64,000 nt of DNA, taken from NCBI GenBank assembly GCA_003049485.1, contig PYST01000180.1, forward strand, positions 17,711 to 81,710, read 5' to 3'. The position numbers were made by a program, and so were the translations under genes. The number at the start of each line of letters is the position of its first letter. The first letter of the stretch is position 1. Below the pieces are notes generated by a model, which was not told the origin of the DNA, made no database searches, and saw only the letters and a program-made list of their open reading frames with translations. Positions 47,001-59,217 of this stretch are shown here, piece by piece. The DNA comes from Ophioceras dolichostomum (Eukaryota > Ascomycota > Sordariomycetes > Magnaporthales > Ophioceraceae).

Positions 47001-49007
47001 GGCGGGAACGGCAGATGCCGCTCCACCTTTCAACATGAACAGCTCCTCCCACTACACCTGTTAGTGGTCACGCTCATCATGTTCCTCGTCCATTGTTGCG
47101 CAGCGCACATCGCATCAGAGGTCCAAGAGTGATGGGAAAGGTCGCTGGCAGCTGCCGGCGTGCCCTGCATGTGGTGGTTCGTTTCAAGCTTTCGCTGCTT
47201 CATCCGAGTCAGTTGGGGTCAGCGTCAGACTTCCACTGCATGGCTAGCTTGTCATGCTGCCTGCATGCCTGAATGCCTGCTCGCCGAGAGGACCCACCGC
47301 TCTGCTGCAAAGTTGACTATCGCAATCTGATAAATCTGGAAAACGAAAGTTTTCGTGTGAGGCCTCGGGGGAACATCAAACACATCCATCCAAGAGGAGA
47401 AGTCACGGAATCCTTCCACGAGTCTTCGAATCTGATCCGCAAGCTTGTCAGATGACAAGCAAGCAGTGACAGGCTCACAGCGACCAGAGCAGGAAGGACA
47501 TGGAGACAGGGTGCCGGTCCCGTTGGATTCTCGGCAGAGACCCTCTTGGGTGCGCATGACGTCGTGGAAGAGACGATGTTATCGCGGCCAGAAGCAAAAA
47601 AAGAAATCCCATCACCACCTCTTTCTTCCATACGAGATATTCATCAAAGGCATCCCTGGGAAAAGCAAATTGGAGGACTGCGGGAGGGCTGCGCTTGACA
47701 GCCCTTTTCAGTGTTTTCAGTGCGGTTTTGCAGCGTCGTTGCTGATCGCCGCTGGGTCTCCTGGCCCGTGCTGGGGATTTCCGCCATGGGTATGTTACAG
47801 ATCTGACAGGGGTGGGACCGTCCCTCCTTCCTCTGGCCAGGCAGGCCCAGTTGGCTCCAGGTCCCCAGAGCTCCACGTCGCTTCGCAGCGAAAGTGGACG
47901 AAAAAGCGACCCCTGCCCCTTGACTGTCAGCCGTCGATCGCCAACCTCTTTGGGACGGTCAGGGTTGCAATTCCGCCGCAGCCTCACGGCATCGAACATC
48001 ACGGACGGGCGACGGGAACCACCACCAAAGAGAAAAAAAGAACAATGGACGGGATCTGAGTTTTCGGGCACGCTCACACTATTCTGCTCACGGGATCGCC
48101 ATCGGGGATGCTCTTGGTGGGACGGCACTTCTTCGCTCTAATTTAATCCGTCCACCTGAAAAATGCCATCGTTTTTGGGCAAGCCCAAACCGCCTGTAGT
48201 CAGTCGGCCATCAAGACGAGCTAGCCAGCCCTACGCAATTGGGGAAGTGGAAGTAAGCTTGAACAACATCGGAACTTTGACTGGCGCGAGCGCGTTCTCA
48301 ACAACCGAGAAGGGTTGAACAAAAAAAAATAAGAGTTGAAACGAAACATTGACATCGGGGCGGTTCAAAGCCTAACCCTCCGGATGACAGCAGGCATGAA
48401 GAGGCACAGGCCACAAACGGCTTCCAGGACCAGGGACCCGAGGAAGGCATCGTGGATCATGGATTATGCTCGCACTTCCTCTGTCCTCGTTCTCCATCGC
48501 CCACCGTCCCTTCCATTCCTAGGCGCGAAAACCAAAAACAACAAACCAAACCATCTGACCTAACAAGACCCATCGCCCATGCCAGACAGGCCTACCTACC
48601 AGCAAGACAGCCAAGAAGAAAGACACCCAGCCCTGTCTGTCCGTTCCCTCGTCGCTCGACCACCCCCGTCGCTCGGCACTATCCAGCGTTGAAATTACAG
48701 CGGAGATTTTATCGGTGGTGTTCTGCGATGCCGTGATTCGAGAGCGTATGGTTTTGTTTCGGCGGCACCTCGTGGAACCGCTTCGCGTGGAGCCGCTTCG
48801 ATGGAACGATGGAACATGAAACGAAGAAACGAGCCTCCCTCTATTCGTATCGCGAATCCAAGGGAAGATCTTTGCTCACTTGACATCAACGACATCCCAA
48901 CCCTATTCTTTTTCTTTCCTCTTTCTCAACCTCATTTCCACCCGATGACCATCGCGAAGTTCTTCCAGGAAGGGGCATGCAAATCTCATTGACTGACAGG
49001 GAGGGCG
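41087..49007. other. gene desert, proximal part upstream of the C2H2 gene
   Basis: Begins with the promoter and likely long 5' leader of the C2H2 factor; a GT-rich tract (gtgtgtgcgtgggtgcgtg) lies at about 41153. Open frames on both strands are short and overlapping. One minus-strand frame near 45715-46010 reads more like protein than the rest but has no ATG at its start and no partner exon. A GATG tandem occurs near 42540. No RNA gene or transposon is recognised. Confidence 0.45.
42317..42366. repeat. short minisatellite of GCAGACTGGAGACT-type units
   Basis: Overlapping copies of gcagactggagac, agcagac and ctggagact follow one another directly. The array is short and imperfect, in non-coding DNA about 1.2 kb upstream of the C2H2 start. 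Confidence 0.8.
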
Positions 49008-49040
49008 AAAATAAATTAAAAAATAAAAAAATAAAAAATT
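49008..49040. repeat. 33-bp A/T-only tract
   Basis: Only A and T, almost all A on the plus strand, within a GC-rich surround. Such poly(dA:dT) tracts exclude nucleosomes and may mark promoters or replication origins; nothing here decides between them. Confidence 0.85.
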
Positions 49041-50368
49041 GCGGCCTGTGTGCCTGCCAGCCGAGAACTGCCTACCTTCTTCCCCTGCTCGGCGGCTTTC
49101 TTTGTTGGCGCAATACGCGGCACGCCACATCATGAGGATCAGGGAGTGCTTCACGGCGGCCGCTTTTCTCTCTCGTTGTCCTCTCTTTCTATCCGTTATC
49201 TCTGTTCTGCTCTCTCTCGCACTCTTCTTCGTCACGAGTTTATGTGGTCTAGCGGGATTTCTCACCATCATGATCAGCCACTTTCAAGTCGGCGTCAACG
49301 CATCACACCAACCAGCCCACATACACCGCACGCCAACCCAATCACCCTTCTTCGCGAGTGTGTATTATGGAAATTCCCGCCTCTGACACACCTTTTTAGC
49401 TTCGATTTGGGGCGGGGGACTTTCGTGATCGACAAAGCTAGATACCAGGTATGTAGTGGACAGTGCTAGTGCGTGCCGTCTTTCTCTGGGACATATCTCC
49501 CGCTAGCGCAGATATCATTTCCCCTAAAAGCTTGACTGTTTTCTGACATCGGAGTTTCCCCCCGACGACACACCTGTCTGGACGGCTACGGAATATGGTG
49601 GCGCGGAAGCGGCGCGGGATGGGGATCTTTACTGCAAGGAGCAGTGTCAATCGCGCCGCCGAGCGCGCCAGTCCCCCGCAAGATTCATCAAAAACACCCA
49701 TTTGCCAATGCGCACTTTTTTTTCTTTTCGGCCTCACTGTTGACACCAAGCGGAGCGGCAGGCAGAAGAGATAGGCAGGACAGGCAAGGAAGGAGGAAGT
49801 AAAGAAGCAGGCCGTTGTGGCGTTCGAGAAATGACGTTAGTGAGGGTCGAGCTGAAAGGGAGCTGAGAGGGAGCACACGAGTGTGTGCGCCGCCAACTAG
49901 CCAGCGCCAATACGCCGCCCATACCGTGCCCATACAACGCCGAGCGCGTCTGCGTGTCTCTGTGCCTGACAGAGCCTGACTGCGTGTTGTCCCGTCGGCC
50001 TTTCTTGGCTTGGCCTTTCTTTTTCGCTGGTGCGTTGTGTTTCTATCGATTTCAGGTCGCTCGCGTTCTATTTCACCGAGACCTGCCCTGGCACCGACGA
50101 ACCCCCAACTTCCATCCAATCCGTCCCATCCATCCCATCTATCCATCCCATCCACCAATACGAGATACCTATCTCTCCTCCTGCAAGTTGTCGTGGCGGT
50201 TGGCTGGTCTGTTGGCTGGCCTGCTAGCTGGCCTGCTGGCCCTGTGAAGAAAATAAGAAAAGTGACAGACAGATATCGTTGCCGTGCGCAACCCACCCAC
50301 ACGCACATCCGCCGGCCTGCCTACCAGCCCACTCCCACTCACCCAACAGTGCCAGCATGCACAACCAG

Positions 50369-50404
50369 CACACACACACACACACTCTCTCTCTCTCTCT
50401 CTCT
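50369..50404. repeat. compound (CA)n(CT)n microsatellite
   Basis: About eight CA units change directly into about ten CT units, in non-coding DNA. Confidence 0.92.
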
Positions 50405-52010
50405 CGACAACAGACAGGCGGGCGGGTTCCATGCCTTTCCCTTTCCAGGAGCGGAATAGCTTGCCGGGAAGCGGGCACGCACCGGGAGTACCTTTTTCGC
50501 GAGGATGCGAAGAGAATGGCCGTGATGGGGATAGGCATGCTCTGTTGGGAGCGGGTAAAGATCGACAATAGAAAATCTCACGCAGATTGGTGATGGCGCC
50601 ACCCTTTGGTCTTTTCCGCCGGCTGGCCCAGCACCCAATTCGGCTTCCTGCCTGCACCTGGTCGCCGACGTCTCCCAGTGTTGGAGCCCGTCCCTGCGCT
50701 TGTCCCTCCAGGATTTCAGAGAACGAGCGAGCAGCAGAGGAGGACCAAGACCAGAGCCCGCGTGCCCGCTTGCCCGCCCAGAGCACACCAGCGAGCGGAC
50801 CAGTCATCATCATCACCCACCCGACCTCTTGTTCCGTAGCCCACCCATCCACCCACTCACAGAGGCGGCCCTTCTTCCTTTCCCAGGCCATGCCTACCTC
50901 CCTGCCCTCACGAACCGGGCCCCCATCCGTTACCCCCTGTACGACGTGCTGTTGGGGGCGGTTGAGTGACTCTGCATCAGGCTCGGTCGGCACCTCGGCA
51001 TCCCTCGGAAGTCGAGGATAGGGTATTCCGTAGGGGAAAGGGAAAGAGAGAGAAAGAGCGGGGAGTAGGTACATAAGTGGCAATGGGCGGTGGACACGCA
51101 GGTAAAGTATGTCATGTCATCGGCACACACACAGGCACACACAGTAGGCATATAGGCATGTACGATCAGACGTAAGGCAAGCACAGACCTAGGCTAGGGG
51201 AGGGACCCAACCCAACCCCCCAACGCACCTCACGAACAAGCCCCGCCAAGTCCGGCGGTGAGTGAGCAAACTAGGGGGCAGGGGATGGAAGGGGACGGAG
51301 GAAGAGAGGGAGTGGATGGATGCTACGCGTGACTGACTGACTCGACCGGCACCCGCATCTGAGTCCTTCGCTTGCTGTAATGATGAGCCGAACACGTCCT
51401 ATCCTAGACTAGCAGCGGAAAAATAAAAGAACGATTATGAGAATAAGAACGAGAAAAAAAATCGAAAAATATGACAGACATCCCGCATCGTGGGATGCGC
51501 TGGTGATCGACAGCGAACGACGCCCCTGATTCGTCCCTCGGTTCTCACTCAACCCCTTCTTGCCCTTTCCCCTCGTCCCGCTGAGGTTATCCATGATGGT
51601 GTCCTTCCCGAGCATCCCATAGGTAGGTACGAGGTAGGTAACGGGTCAGTGGGCGCCTGCCTAAGTACCAGCTATGGCCAGAAACGTTGGCCCCCAAAAA
51701 GTCCCCCAGCCATCACTCACGCCCCCCTCCATTCCCCTCCCCTTCCCCTCCCCTCTCTCGTCGCTCTACTGTCCTTGGCCCAAAACTCTCTACGTGCTCC
51801 CCTCCTGGTCCACTCCCCCTCTGCTCTCTCTTCTCTCCTCTCTCCCCCCCTTTCGTCACCCGGGATTTCCCTTTTCCCTCTTCCAGCGGGCTAGCAAAAC
51901 CTGCTAGCTCTGCATGGCTCTACATGCATGCAGAGAAAGATCGGGGAAGGGGGCAAGCAAACACACAAGCACAAGTAAAAACGCACACGCCCCTGGGACG
52001 GATGGTCGGT

Positions 52011-52032
52011 TGGATGGATGGATGGATGGATG
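52011..52032. repeat. (GGAT)n microsatellite
   Basis: Five perfect GGAT units in non-coding DNA of the desert. Confidence 0.85.
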
Positions 52033-53699
52033 TCCGTCGTCTGTCTCTCTCTGATCGGACGGATCGCCGCCCATTTGCCGTGCTCGCCCACTTCGCTTCC
52101 CCCACTGCCTCCCTGCCATATCTCGCTTTGGTTGTCGTGCGTGCTTGTCAACAGGTTTTTGTGTCATCTGTCATCCGGGCAAGTCAAACCCCGCCCAGCA
52201 AACAGACCAGATATTCCATGGAGGGTGTGTGGGGAGGGGGGGATGGATCAAAGAGGAGTCTTGGAAAGGCAGAAGGCTTCGCATTTTCAAAAAAGAAATG
52301 GCGCCGAGACATACCGGCGCCGTCGATGTCATTCTGTCTCTCGTCTCGTCTCTCGTCACCGCACCCTGCGCGGGGGTCGTCGTTCGTCTCCTGCTGGGTG
52401 GGTGAGTGAACACCAGGAAATACCATACCCGTCAGTATGTTCAACGTCGTCATTCTAGCCATGGGAAACAATCGTGTGCAAAATTCCTTGCCCTCCTCCC
52501 ACACAAGATACTAAGGTACTTAGTACACCTATGTGCTCCATAGGTAGTAGTAGGCCGGAGCATGCATGCTGGCATCCCATCCCACCTGCCACCAACCCAC
52601 CCTGCCTCCCTGCCTGCATGTGCCCAAATCGAGAATTGTTTCGTCATATCTTGCTCACGATGGATTTCCAAAAAGAATGCATCTATCTATCTATTAGCCC
52701 CCAAACTTCCAAAGGCAGGCCTAGTTCCCTTAGGCAAGGAGGGCAGCAGCAGCGCCAGTGAGCAGAGAGCATGGCGGGTTCGATCCATCAGGGGCAATCC
52801 ACACATCTCGATCCCAAGTATCATGGCGAACCACCCGTATCCCCTTGATGTCAACCTATAGTAGACGAGCCACAGGTACCAACCAGGCAGTTATTATTAC
52901 CGAGGGTAGCCGCAGATACTTACAGCCAACACTGATGTATCTGGGCCCTGGAGCCGGTGTCAACCACGATGCCATGCCATAGGGCTCGCTTGGCTAGTGC
53001 ATACCAACCAGGGCTTGCTCATCATCACCATCACCACATAACCGCTCCAACACCACATCGAAGACATCAAAAGCACGCTGCCATATATCACGAAGGAACT
53101 TCGGGACTAGAAGGGAGGAATAGAATTCACTTCCAAAGTACCCACCCTTGAAAGGAGTGATGGTTTCCCACCCTTCAAATGGGGCTAAGCGCAGATGATC
53201 CAGGGTCTAGGGACACCTACCTAGGTTTTGTGAAAGCACCAAAAGGTACTGGTAGTGGCGGCAACAGACCATCGACCTAACCCTTTGCATGCCGTACTGC
53301 AGCGCTATCCCTCAAACCCGAAGTAACTGTCAAGATCAACAACGCTGTGTTACTGGCTCACCCACGTCCAAGGCCTCGCTAACGATCTATAAACGAATTT
53401 ACACTTTAGTTGCCTACTTGGGTAGGTAGGTAGGAAAGTACCGGAGCTTTCCCCTACCCAACTAACTCTTCAACTCGTCTGATGGTTCAGTTTGGGCACG
53501 GACATAACAGCCGGTTGAGCCTTTTGCCGGAAGCAAAAGGAAGACTTCCATCTTTCCGGGAGCTCTTCATTGCAACAGCCGGTCGGTGTGGCCCATTTAA
53601 ATACTTTAGATGGATTCCAAAACATGCTGAAGAAAACTGTTTGCTCTTATGCTGAAAACTTGAGGTTATATTAGCTTTGAGCCGGGAGTTGAGAGTGGC

Positions 53700-55260
53700 C
53701 GGCAAACCTTCCCACCTAATAATAATAATAATACTATCCCTCGAGGGAAACTGTGTGGTACTATTTAGTTGCTAGAATATTCAGGGGCAAATTAGAGACA
53801 ACGAAAATGAAACGAGTAAGTTTCCTGGTTGAAAGCAACCAAGTGCACATGAAACAGAGTTAGTACTAGCATGAAGCCACTTAGCCGTCCCACCCGGAAC
53901 CTTTCACCTCGGCACACTAGAAAAATTTCCTTTTGTAAAAGCGATCACCCTTCTCCCGAAACTGCCTACCTAGTTCCTGCCTAGGTGGGACTGGGTACTA
54001 GTGCCTCCCTGCCCGTAAGGGGCCTTCTATCTTAATCTTAGCGCGCTGCGTGTTGTTGACTCCGAGTCCTCCTATGCAGGCTCTATGATAGAGTGATTCA
54101 GCCGTTTTTGAAATCGTTGGCGACAGACAAAGTGAAAGAGTCCGAAATATAACAATAACAGCGATAAAACCAGGACTCTATAATGGTGTCATTCTTACCA
54201 ATGTTACCCTTGCTTCGCTCACTGACAGCAATAATACTAGTAGCGTAGTAAGTGTATACAAGTGAAACAACGCGTTCGTCCACCATGACCGTACTGTTTA
54301 ATACTGCTTGGCAAGGAATTTGCTTTCGAGACCTGAGATTAATCCCGGTTTCGAAGGATAATGCGGTAGTGCTTTGTACCCAGTTACTGGGAGCTCTTTG
54401 AAGATACGCAGTACGAAATTCGCATTGCGGATACAGTCAACGTTGTTGGCAGGACCGACTTTACAGATACTCGCCTCGGGAGCTTTATATCGACAGTCTT
54501 TGCAATAATAACATCAGAGCAGCATAGCATTCAAAGAATTCTATTCTAAAAGGCTTAGAAACCACTGAGTGTGCTCTGGTGGTTTTCTTTCGCGGATGCC
54601 ATTGTGAAAATGTGATCCAAACAACCATCGCTGCCCGGATGAGATCTACTGGCTAATGAAGCTTTATTCCAGCACCCTGAATTAGATCGAGAAGATTTGG
54701 AAGCAGGCAAGGCAGCATGACCTCGGAAAAGGTGGCGCCAACACACTCGTGAGGACTCGGTTCGGTCCCTGTAGTAGAAATTAGCCCCCAGCGCCCCGGC
54801 CGGCCGCTCCCCAGACCCGATCGGGGGTCCGCGGTCGATCGAGGGTTCGTCGACAAGACGTCAATCGTGTTTCCCTCCAATCCGATGCTTCATGGCTAAG
54901 GAGCGAAGCGAGATAGACAGTGGATGCCTCTAGTAGCCTATTGTTACTACGAGACTATTGTTATCAAGTCAGAAGGGGGGGCCTGCGGATTTAAAGAAGT
55001 GTCGCCGGAGCGAGTCTCGCTTGGTGAGTCGCTTGACCCGCGCAGAGGGCGCGGCCGAGCGAGCAAGAAAGAGTAAAAGGTTAGATAATACTAATAATCG
55101 GCCTAGTGTGGCGTGGAAGACAGAGAGGACACTTGATGGCTCCGACGACGGTGATCGGAGAAACGCCAGATATCCCCACCGGAGACACACTAAACACTCC
55201 TGGGACAGGGGGTACTATTACTACTGCTAGCACCAAACAGTACTCAACTTGCTCGTCGAC
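53700..55260. other. AT-richer patch with possible old transposon sequence
   Basis: From the TAATAATAATAATA run at about 53717 onward, the sequence is visibly richer in A and T than its surroundings until about 54760. It then changes sharply to a GC-rich block (54780-54860). No open frame exceeds 90 codons. The composition would fit a decayed repeat, but I find no terminal repeats, target duplication or transposase motif to prove it. Confidence 0.35.
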
Positions 55261-58200
55261 CTAGTATCTGAGACAGACTCTTCGGGGCCAGATCCAAACA
55301 TTACACGGCTCGACAACTTGAAGTTTTGTCACTGGCCTCATGCGGCCACCCCGTTGGTCCTGTGCACCAGGCTGGAGGGCGAATCGACCCCTTGCCCTTG
55401 GTACTATATACTTCGCCATAGGCACGATGGATCGTGGGCGCCGCCTTTCTTTGTCCCCGCGGTACATTCCCACGTTGTCGTCAACTGCCGCCTCCCTGTT
55501 GTACAAGAGTGGGAGGCCCCTACTGTGTGTGTGTGCGTGCGCGCGTGTGTGTGTGGGGGGTTGAAATAGCAGCAGCCAGCAAAGCTGTCTCGTCAACCTA
55601 GCCGAAACGGGCGACGACGGATTCGACAGGTTCTCTTCCGCAACCCTATTAATTACCTTGGACGGGCGGAACATTCCCGTCGTCGCCGCTGTTGTCGTCT
55701 TCGCCGTCACATCTGGACCCTTCTTCTCTCCCTCTTGGTGTTGAAAGATCAGATTGCCTGCACGTCGTGATTGTTGCTGTTGTTGTTGTTATCTCCCCGG
55801 CTTCGGTTTCATGGCTACTGACCTACCTTGCCTACCTACTTATGTATCTTCATAAACGCCGCTCCTTCGTCATACTAGGACCCATACTTAGTAACTACCT
55901 GAGCTAGCCTCGGTGCCAGAACACTAGGCCCTTCTCCCTCTTACACGGGTGGCTGCTGGCATTCCACTCGATGAGAAACCTCCTCATCTATCTGCTAGCC
56001 AGTCCCCGGACAAGCTTCTTTAAAGAGGGTGCGGTAAAGCTGCACTTGTTCGTTCTCTACCTACTTTGCACTTTGCTAGGGTTCTCGGGTTACCTACTTG
56101 AGTGACTGCCTGAGCTAGTATCCGCCCATTAAGTTCATCACCCGGGTATTTGATTCTTTACGCTGGGCTTTGATACATGCCTATTATTATTCATCTGTGA
56201 TCTGTGATATGGGAAAGGACGTAGAGAATATGCCGTCTTTTGTTGTCGTGAGGAGATGCCCCCAACCAACAACCCTACAAGATCTCCGACATGGTGATGA
56301 TTTGTGTGTGTCCGGGGCCGCAAAGCCCGGCTCTCCTAGACGCGGAATGTCGGTCGTCCCGCTCCCGCCCCGGTGCGACGGGGTGCAGTCGGTTATCAGA
56401 GGGAAAGGGCTCCAGACCTTAAATTGACCGGGTTTCCGGGTTTCGGTCGTTTGTGTGGTCAGGGGCGGCCACCGAGGCCCCCGGCCAAGCGGCCAACGTT
56501 CATCAATGGTGGGTACCTACGCGGGACGGCCGTGTATAACGGTGGTACACCATAAACTTCCATCACGCGGTGACCGGTCTGAGTCTTGTGCATTGAAGCC
56601 TGTACTGTAGTAGCCCAGGCTCCAGGCAGGTCAACAAGTAAGATTCTTTCCCTTCTAATTCTTCACTCCGCATTGCTAAACAAAACATAACGTTACTGAC
56701 TACACTGCATGCATGAAGCGAGTGTCATGGACCAAGTCGAGCTCGCAGGGGGAAAAAAAACATGTATTTGTGCAGGCATGTCCCTTAGTAGAGGTAGGAA
56801 ATGGGTTCGTTGCGGGTGGTCACACACATGAGTTGTGAGGTCATGTCTCGGGGAGAAGGAACAGTCCATACATGATGAAGATGCTGCTCCCAGATTTTCA
56901 TCTCGGTACGCGACGCTGAGACTGTGTAAGAGAGAAAGCCACAAGTATTGGCCGTAATCTGAGTGGGAGCAACAGTCATTACCGCCTCTCTTTTCACTCT
57001 CCCGTGACATGGCGCCGTGTCGGCGAGAGCTTCAATAGATGATATCTGGGTCGTCGAGGCGCGGACTGCGTGCGGTACCATTTTTAGGGGGCCATCAGTC
57101 CCGCCCGCTTTGCCTTTTCTCCTCTCCGACCCAGTTCAGAGCAGCAGGGAAGCCATCCTCAATGATAAATTGATAAAAAGGTAGGTATCTAAGGCATTGG
57201 CGTGCCAGGGCTGATGGGCCTTTCATAATGTCCGAGAGGTCAAGGACGATGAGGTCAGATGACCTCCACAGCCGCCACAGACTCGGACGAGATGTAATAA
57301 TTATAGATCCTTGTGGGATTGTGGGTGACACGAAGCGGAATCACCCCTCTCATCATTGGTCCTAGATAGGGGCAGGGAGGACGTCACTCAATATTAAGAA
57401 GTCTATCGGTTGGATGCCGATGACTGCCAGCCCGCGGTGGTGCTCCCAATACCGTCGTCACTCTTGCTCCCGGGTTGGGTTAGAAGATAAGAATGCCCAA
57501 ATCTTTGCTCGGCGGGACCGAACACCTCGTCTCTAATACCTCATGAGCTAATGCACCATTTTTCTGGTTATTGTGCTGTGCATGAGCCGCTGGCGTCCCC
57601 TCCGGTGGGCGAAGTGCCTCTGAGCGTCCTTGGCCTTTGAACGGCATCACTCGTCCTGGTGATTATGGAAGGGAGCAGTGGTCGGTGAGAGCAAAGAAAG
57701 GATGGAGAATAGGAAGGCAGATTTGGTCGAGGAATAAGCTAGGAGCAAGGCGTAAAGTCTTCTGTCTTGATGGAACTCATCTGGCTAGCTCCGGCTCCTC
57801 GTACCTTATATCAGCACCAAGACCCAACGCATTCAAATCCGCGTTATACTGTTTCCTCGACGTGGGTGCGCCAAACATTGAGGGGCCCAATTGGCAGTTT
57901 CTGGATGCTGAGTCCCTTGCTGAAGCATCTCTCGTCTCATGCGTTGGCCATCCATGTGCCGCTTGTGTGGGAGTCGCCATTCTGGGGAGCCCGAAGCGGC
58001 GGGGGTGGCTTCGACCGAAAGGAGAGGGCACGTAAGGAGGCATTCTCCAATCACTCGCATCGGTGGGTGACATGCGTGCGCGGTACATATAAGCGATCAT
58101 CATCGATGGTTTTCGCCGACGGAATACAGGTCCGAAAGTAGTCGCAGCTCTCCGGAAATGCCACAGACGCCCAGGCTAAGGGGGAGCGCGAAAATGGAGG

Positions 58201-58450
58201 ACTCCAGACCAGCACGAGGCCACGAGCGGAGATCGACGGCCGCAAGGGAGATGCTAGGCAAGGCGTCCCGTGCTGGGCTGGACTGGGTTGTCGGGAAAGA
58301 GATTATTTATTTGTGTCATTCGAGGTCGATTCCCATCCAGCGATCCAATTAGGGACCATTGGGGTCCCAGAGTCCGGGAATAGTAGGAGTGACGGCCTGG
58401 GATGCCACCGGCGTCTAACCTCGATATCGCATGAATGCTATGAACGATAT

Positions 58451-58488
58451 CCACCACCCACCAGACACCACCAGACACCACCAGACAC
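58451..58488. repeat. 10-bp tandem repeat CCAGACACCA
   Basis: Three nearly perfect consecutive copies of ccagacacca preceded by ccaccaccca, in non-coding DNA. Confidence 0.85.
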
Positions 58489-59072
58489 GAAGCTGCCACC
58501 AAGCCGCATAGTGGGCTTGCAGCACACGCAGGAGGCTAGTAACCCCAAGTCGCCCGGGAGTGGCCAGTGAGAGCCAGGCGGCTCAAGCCGGCACCACAGC
58601 ACTCGGACGGACCGCTCAATTGCTTCTTACAACTGAAGTCTGGCTCCAGCGCCTCGTCGGTCATGCAACTGGGGGCGTCCAAGAACTCTTAAAATTTCTC
58701 AACCTCGATCCAGGGGCTGGAAGAAGTGCCCGATTGGGCCCCAGCTTGGCGCTCCCCCTTCTCTCCTGCCGCTCGCACTTCCCTCCTCCGGTCATCAGCC
58801 AGCCCTTGCATTGGAATTGTCGCCGGCCCCAAGGAATTGAATGGTCGGCACACACAACAGGGCAATTTTGAAGAGAAGAAAAGAAATAAAGTTTGTGGGT
58901 TCCGTAGTACGACTCAACCACTGCAGCCATAGGACGAGCATTTTGCTGACCAGCCTGGCGGTTGGATGACCTTTCGTCTCAGTGGTCTGATATTTTTACT
59001 GTTGAGGAGGCTCTGGTGGGGTTTCAATGGGCAATAGTGCTTCAAAAAATTTTTGTTCGGTCCGGACCCTTG

Positions 59073-59079
59073 TATATAA
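59073..59079 (+). promoter_or_regulatory. TATA box of TPA1
   Basis: TATATAA lies 139-145 bp before the TPA1 start codon, followed by a C/T-rich and CA-rich leader. Its position is that expected of a core promoter in fungi. Confidence 0.55.
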
Positions 59080-59217
59080 ATCCTCCACCTCGACCACCGC
59101 CTTTGCCTCCCCCGCCCGCAAACGATCTATCTCCAAGCTTCCTACCTTCGCTCGCACCAGACAATCCTACCAAAAACGTCCCGAGAAACTCTCAAACAAG
59201 TCAATTGGACGCCCAAG

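Larger units (their letters stand above)
49041..53699. other. gene desert, middle part
   Basis: No gene supported. The stretch is dominated by C/T-rich and CA/CT-rich tracts (50109-50155, 50369-50404, 51720-51890) and by GATG and GGTA tandems. An open frame of 304 codons at 50169-51083 (minus) is the complement of low-complexity sequence and has no domain. A GGTTCGATCC string at 52777-52786 resembles a tRNA B-box, but no tRNA fold surrounds it. Confidence 0.45.
55261..59217. other. gene desert, distal part and TPA1 promoter
   Basis: No gene supported up to the TPA1 promoter. Frames at 57637-58035 (plus) and 55261-55710 (minus) have no domain. TACCTA-type motifs occur near 55825-55840 and 57180. 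The last 150 bp contain the TATA box and pyrimidine/CA-rich leader of TPA1. Confidence 0.45.

Noticed and set aside
50169..51083. Minus-strand open frame of 304 codons
   Set aside because: It runs through CA/CT microsatellites and low-complexity DNA and has no recognisable domain.
52777..52786. GGTTCGATCC, a tRNA B-box-like string
   Set aside because: No A-box, anticodon stem or acceptor stem can be placed around it.
54770..54966. Possible solo LTR (TG...CA, with GTAGTAG near the start and TACTAC near the end)
   Set aside because: The flanking five bases (gtccc and agtca) do not match, no second copy occurs in the window, and no primer-binding site or polyprotein is visible.
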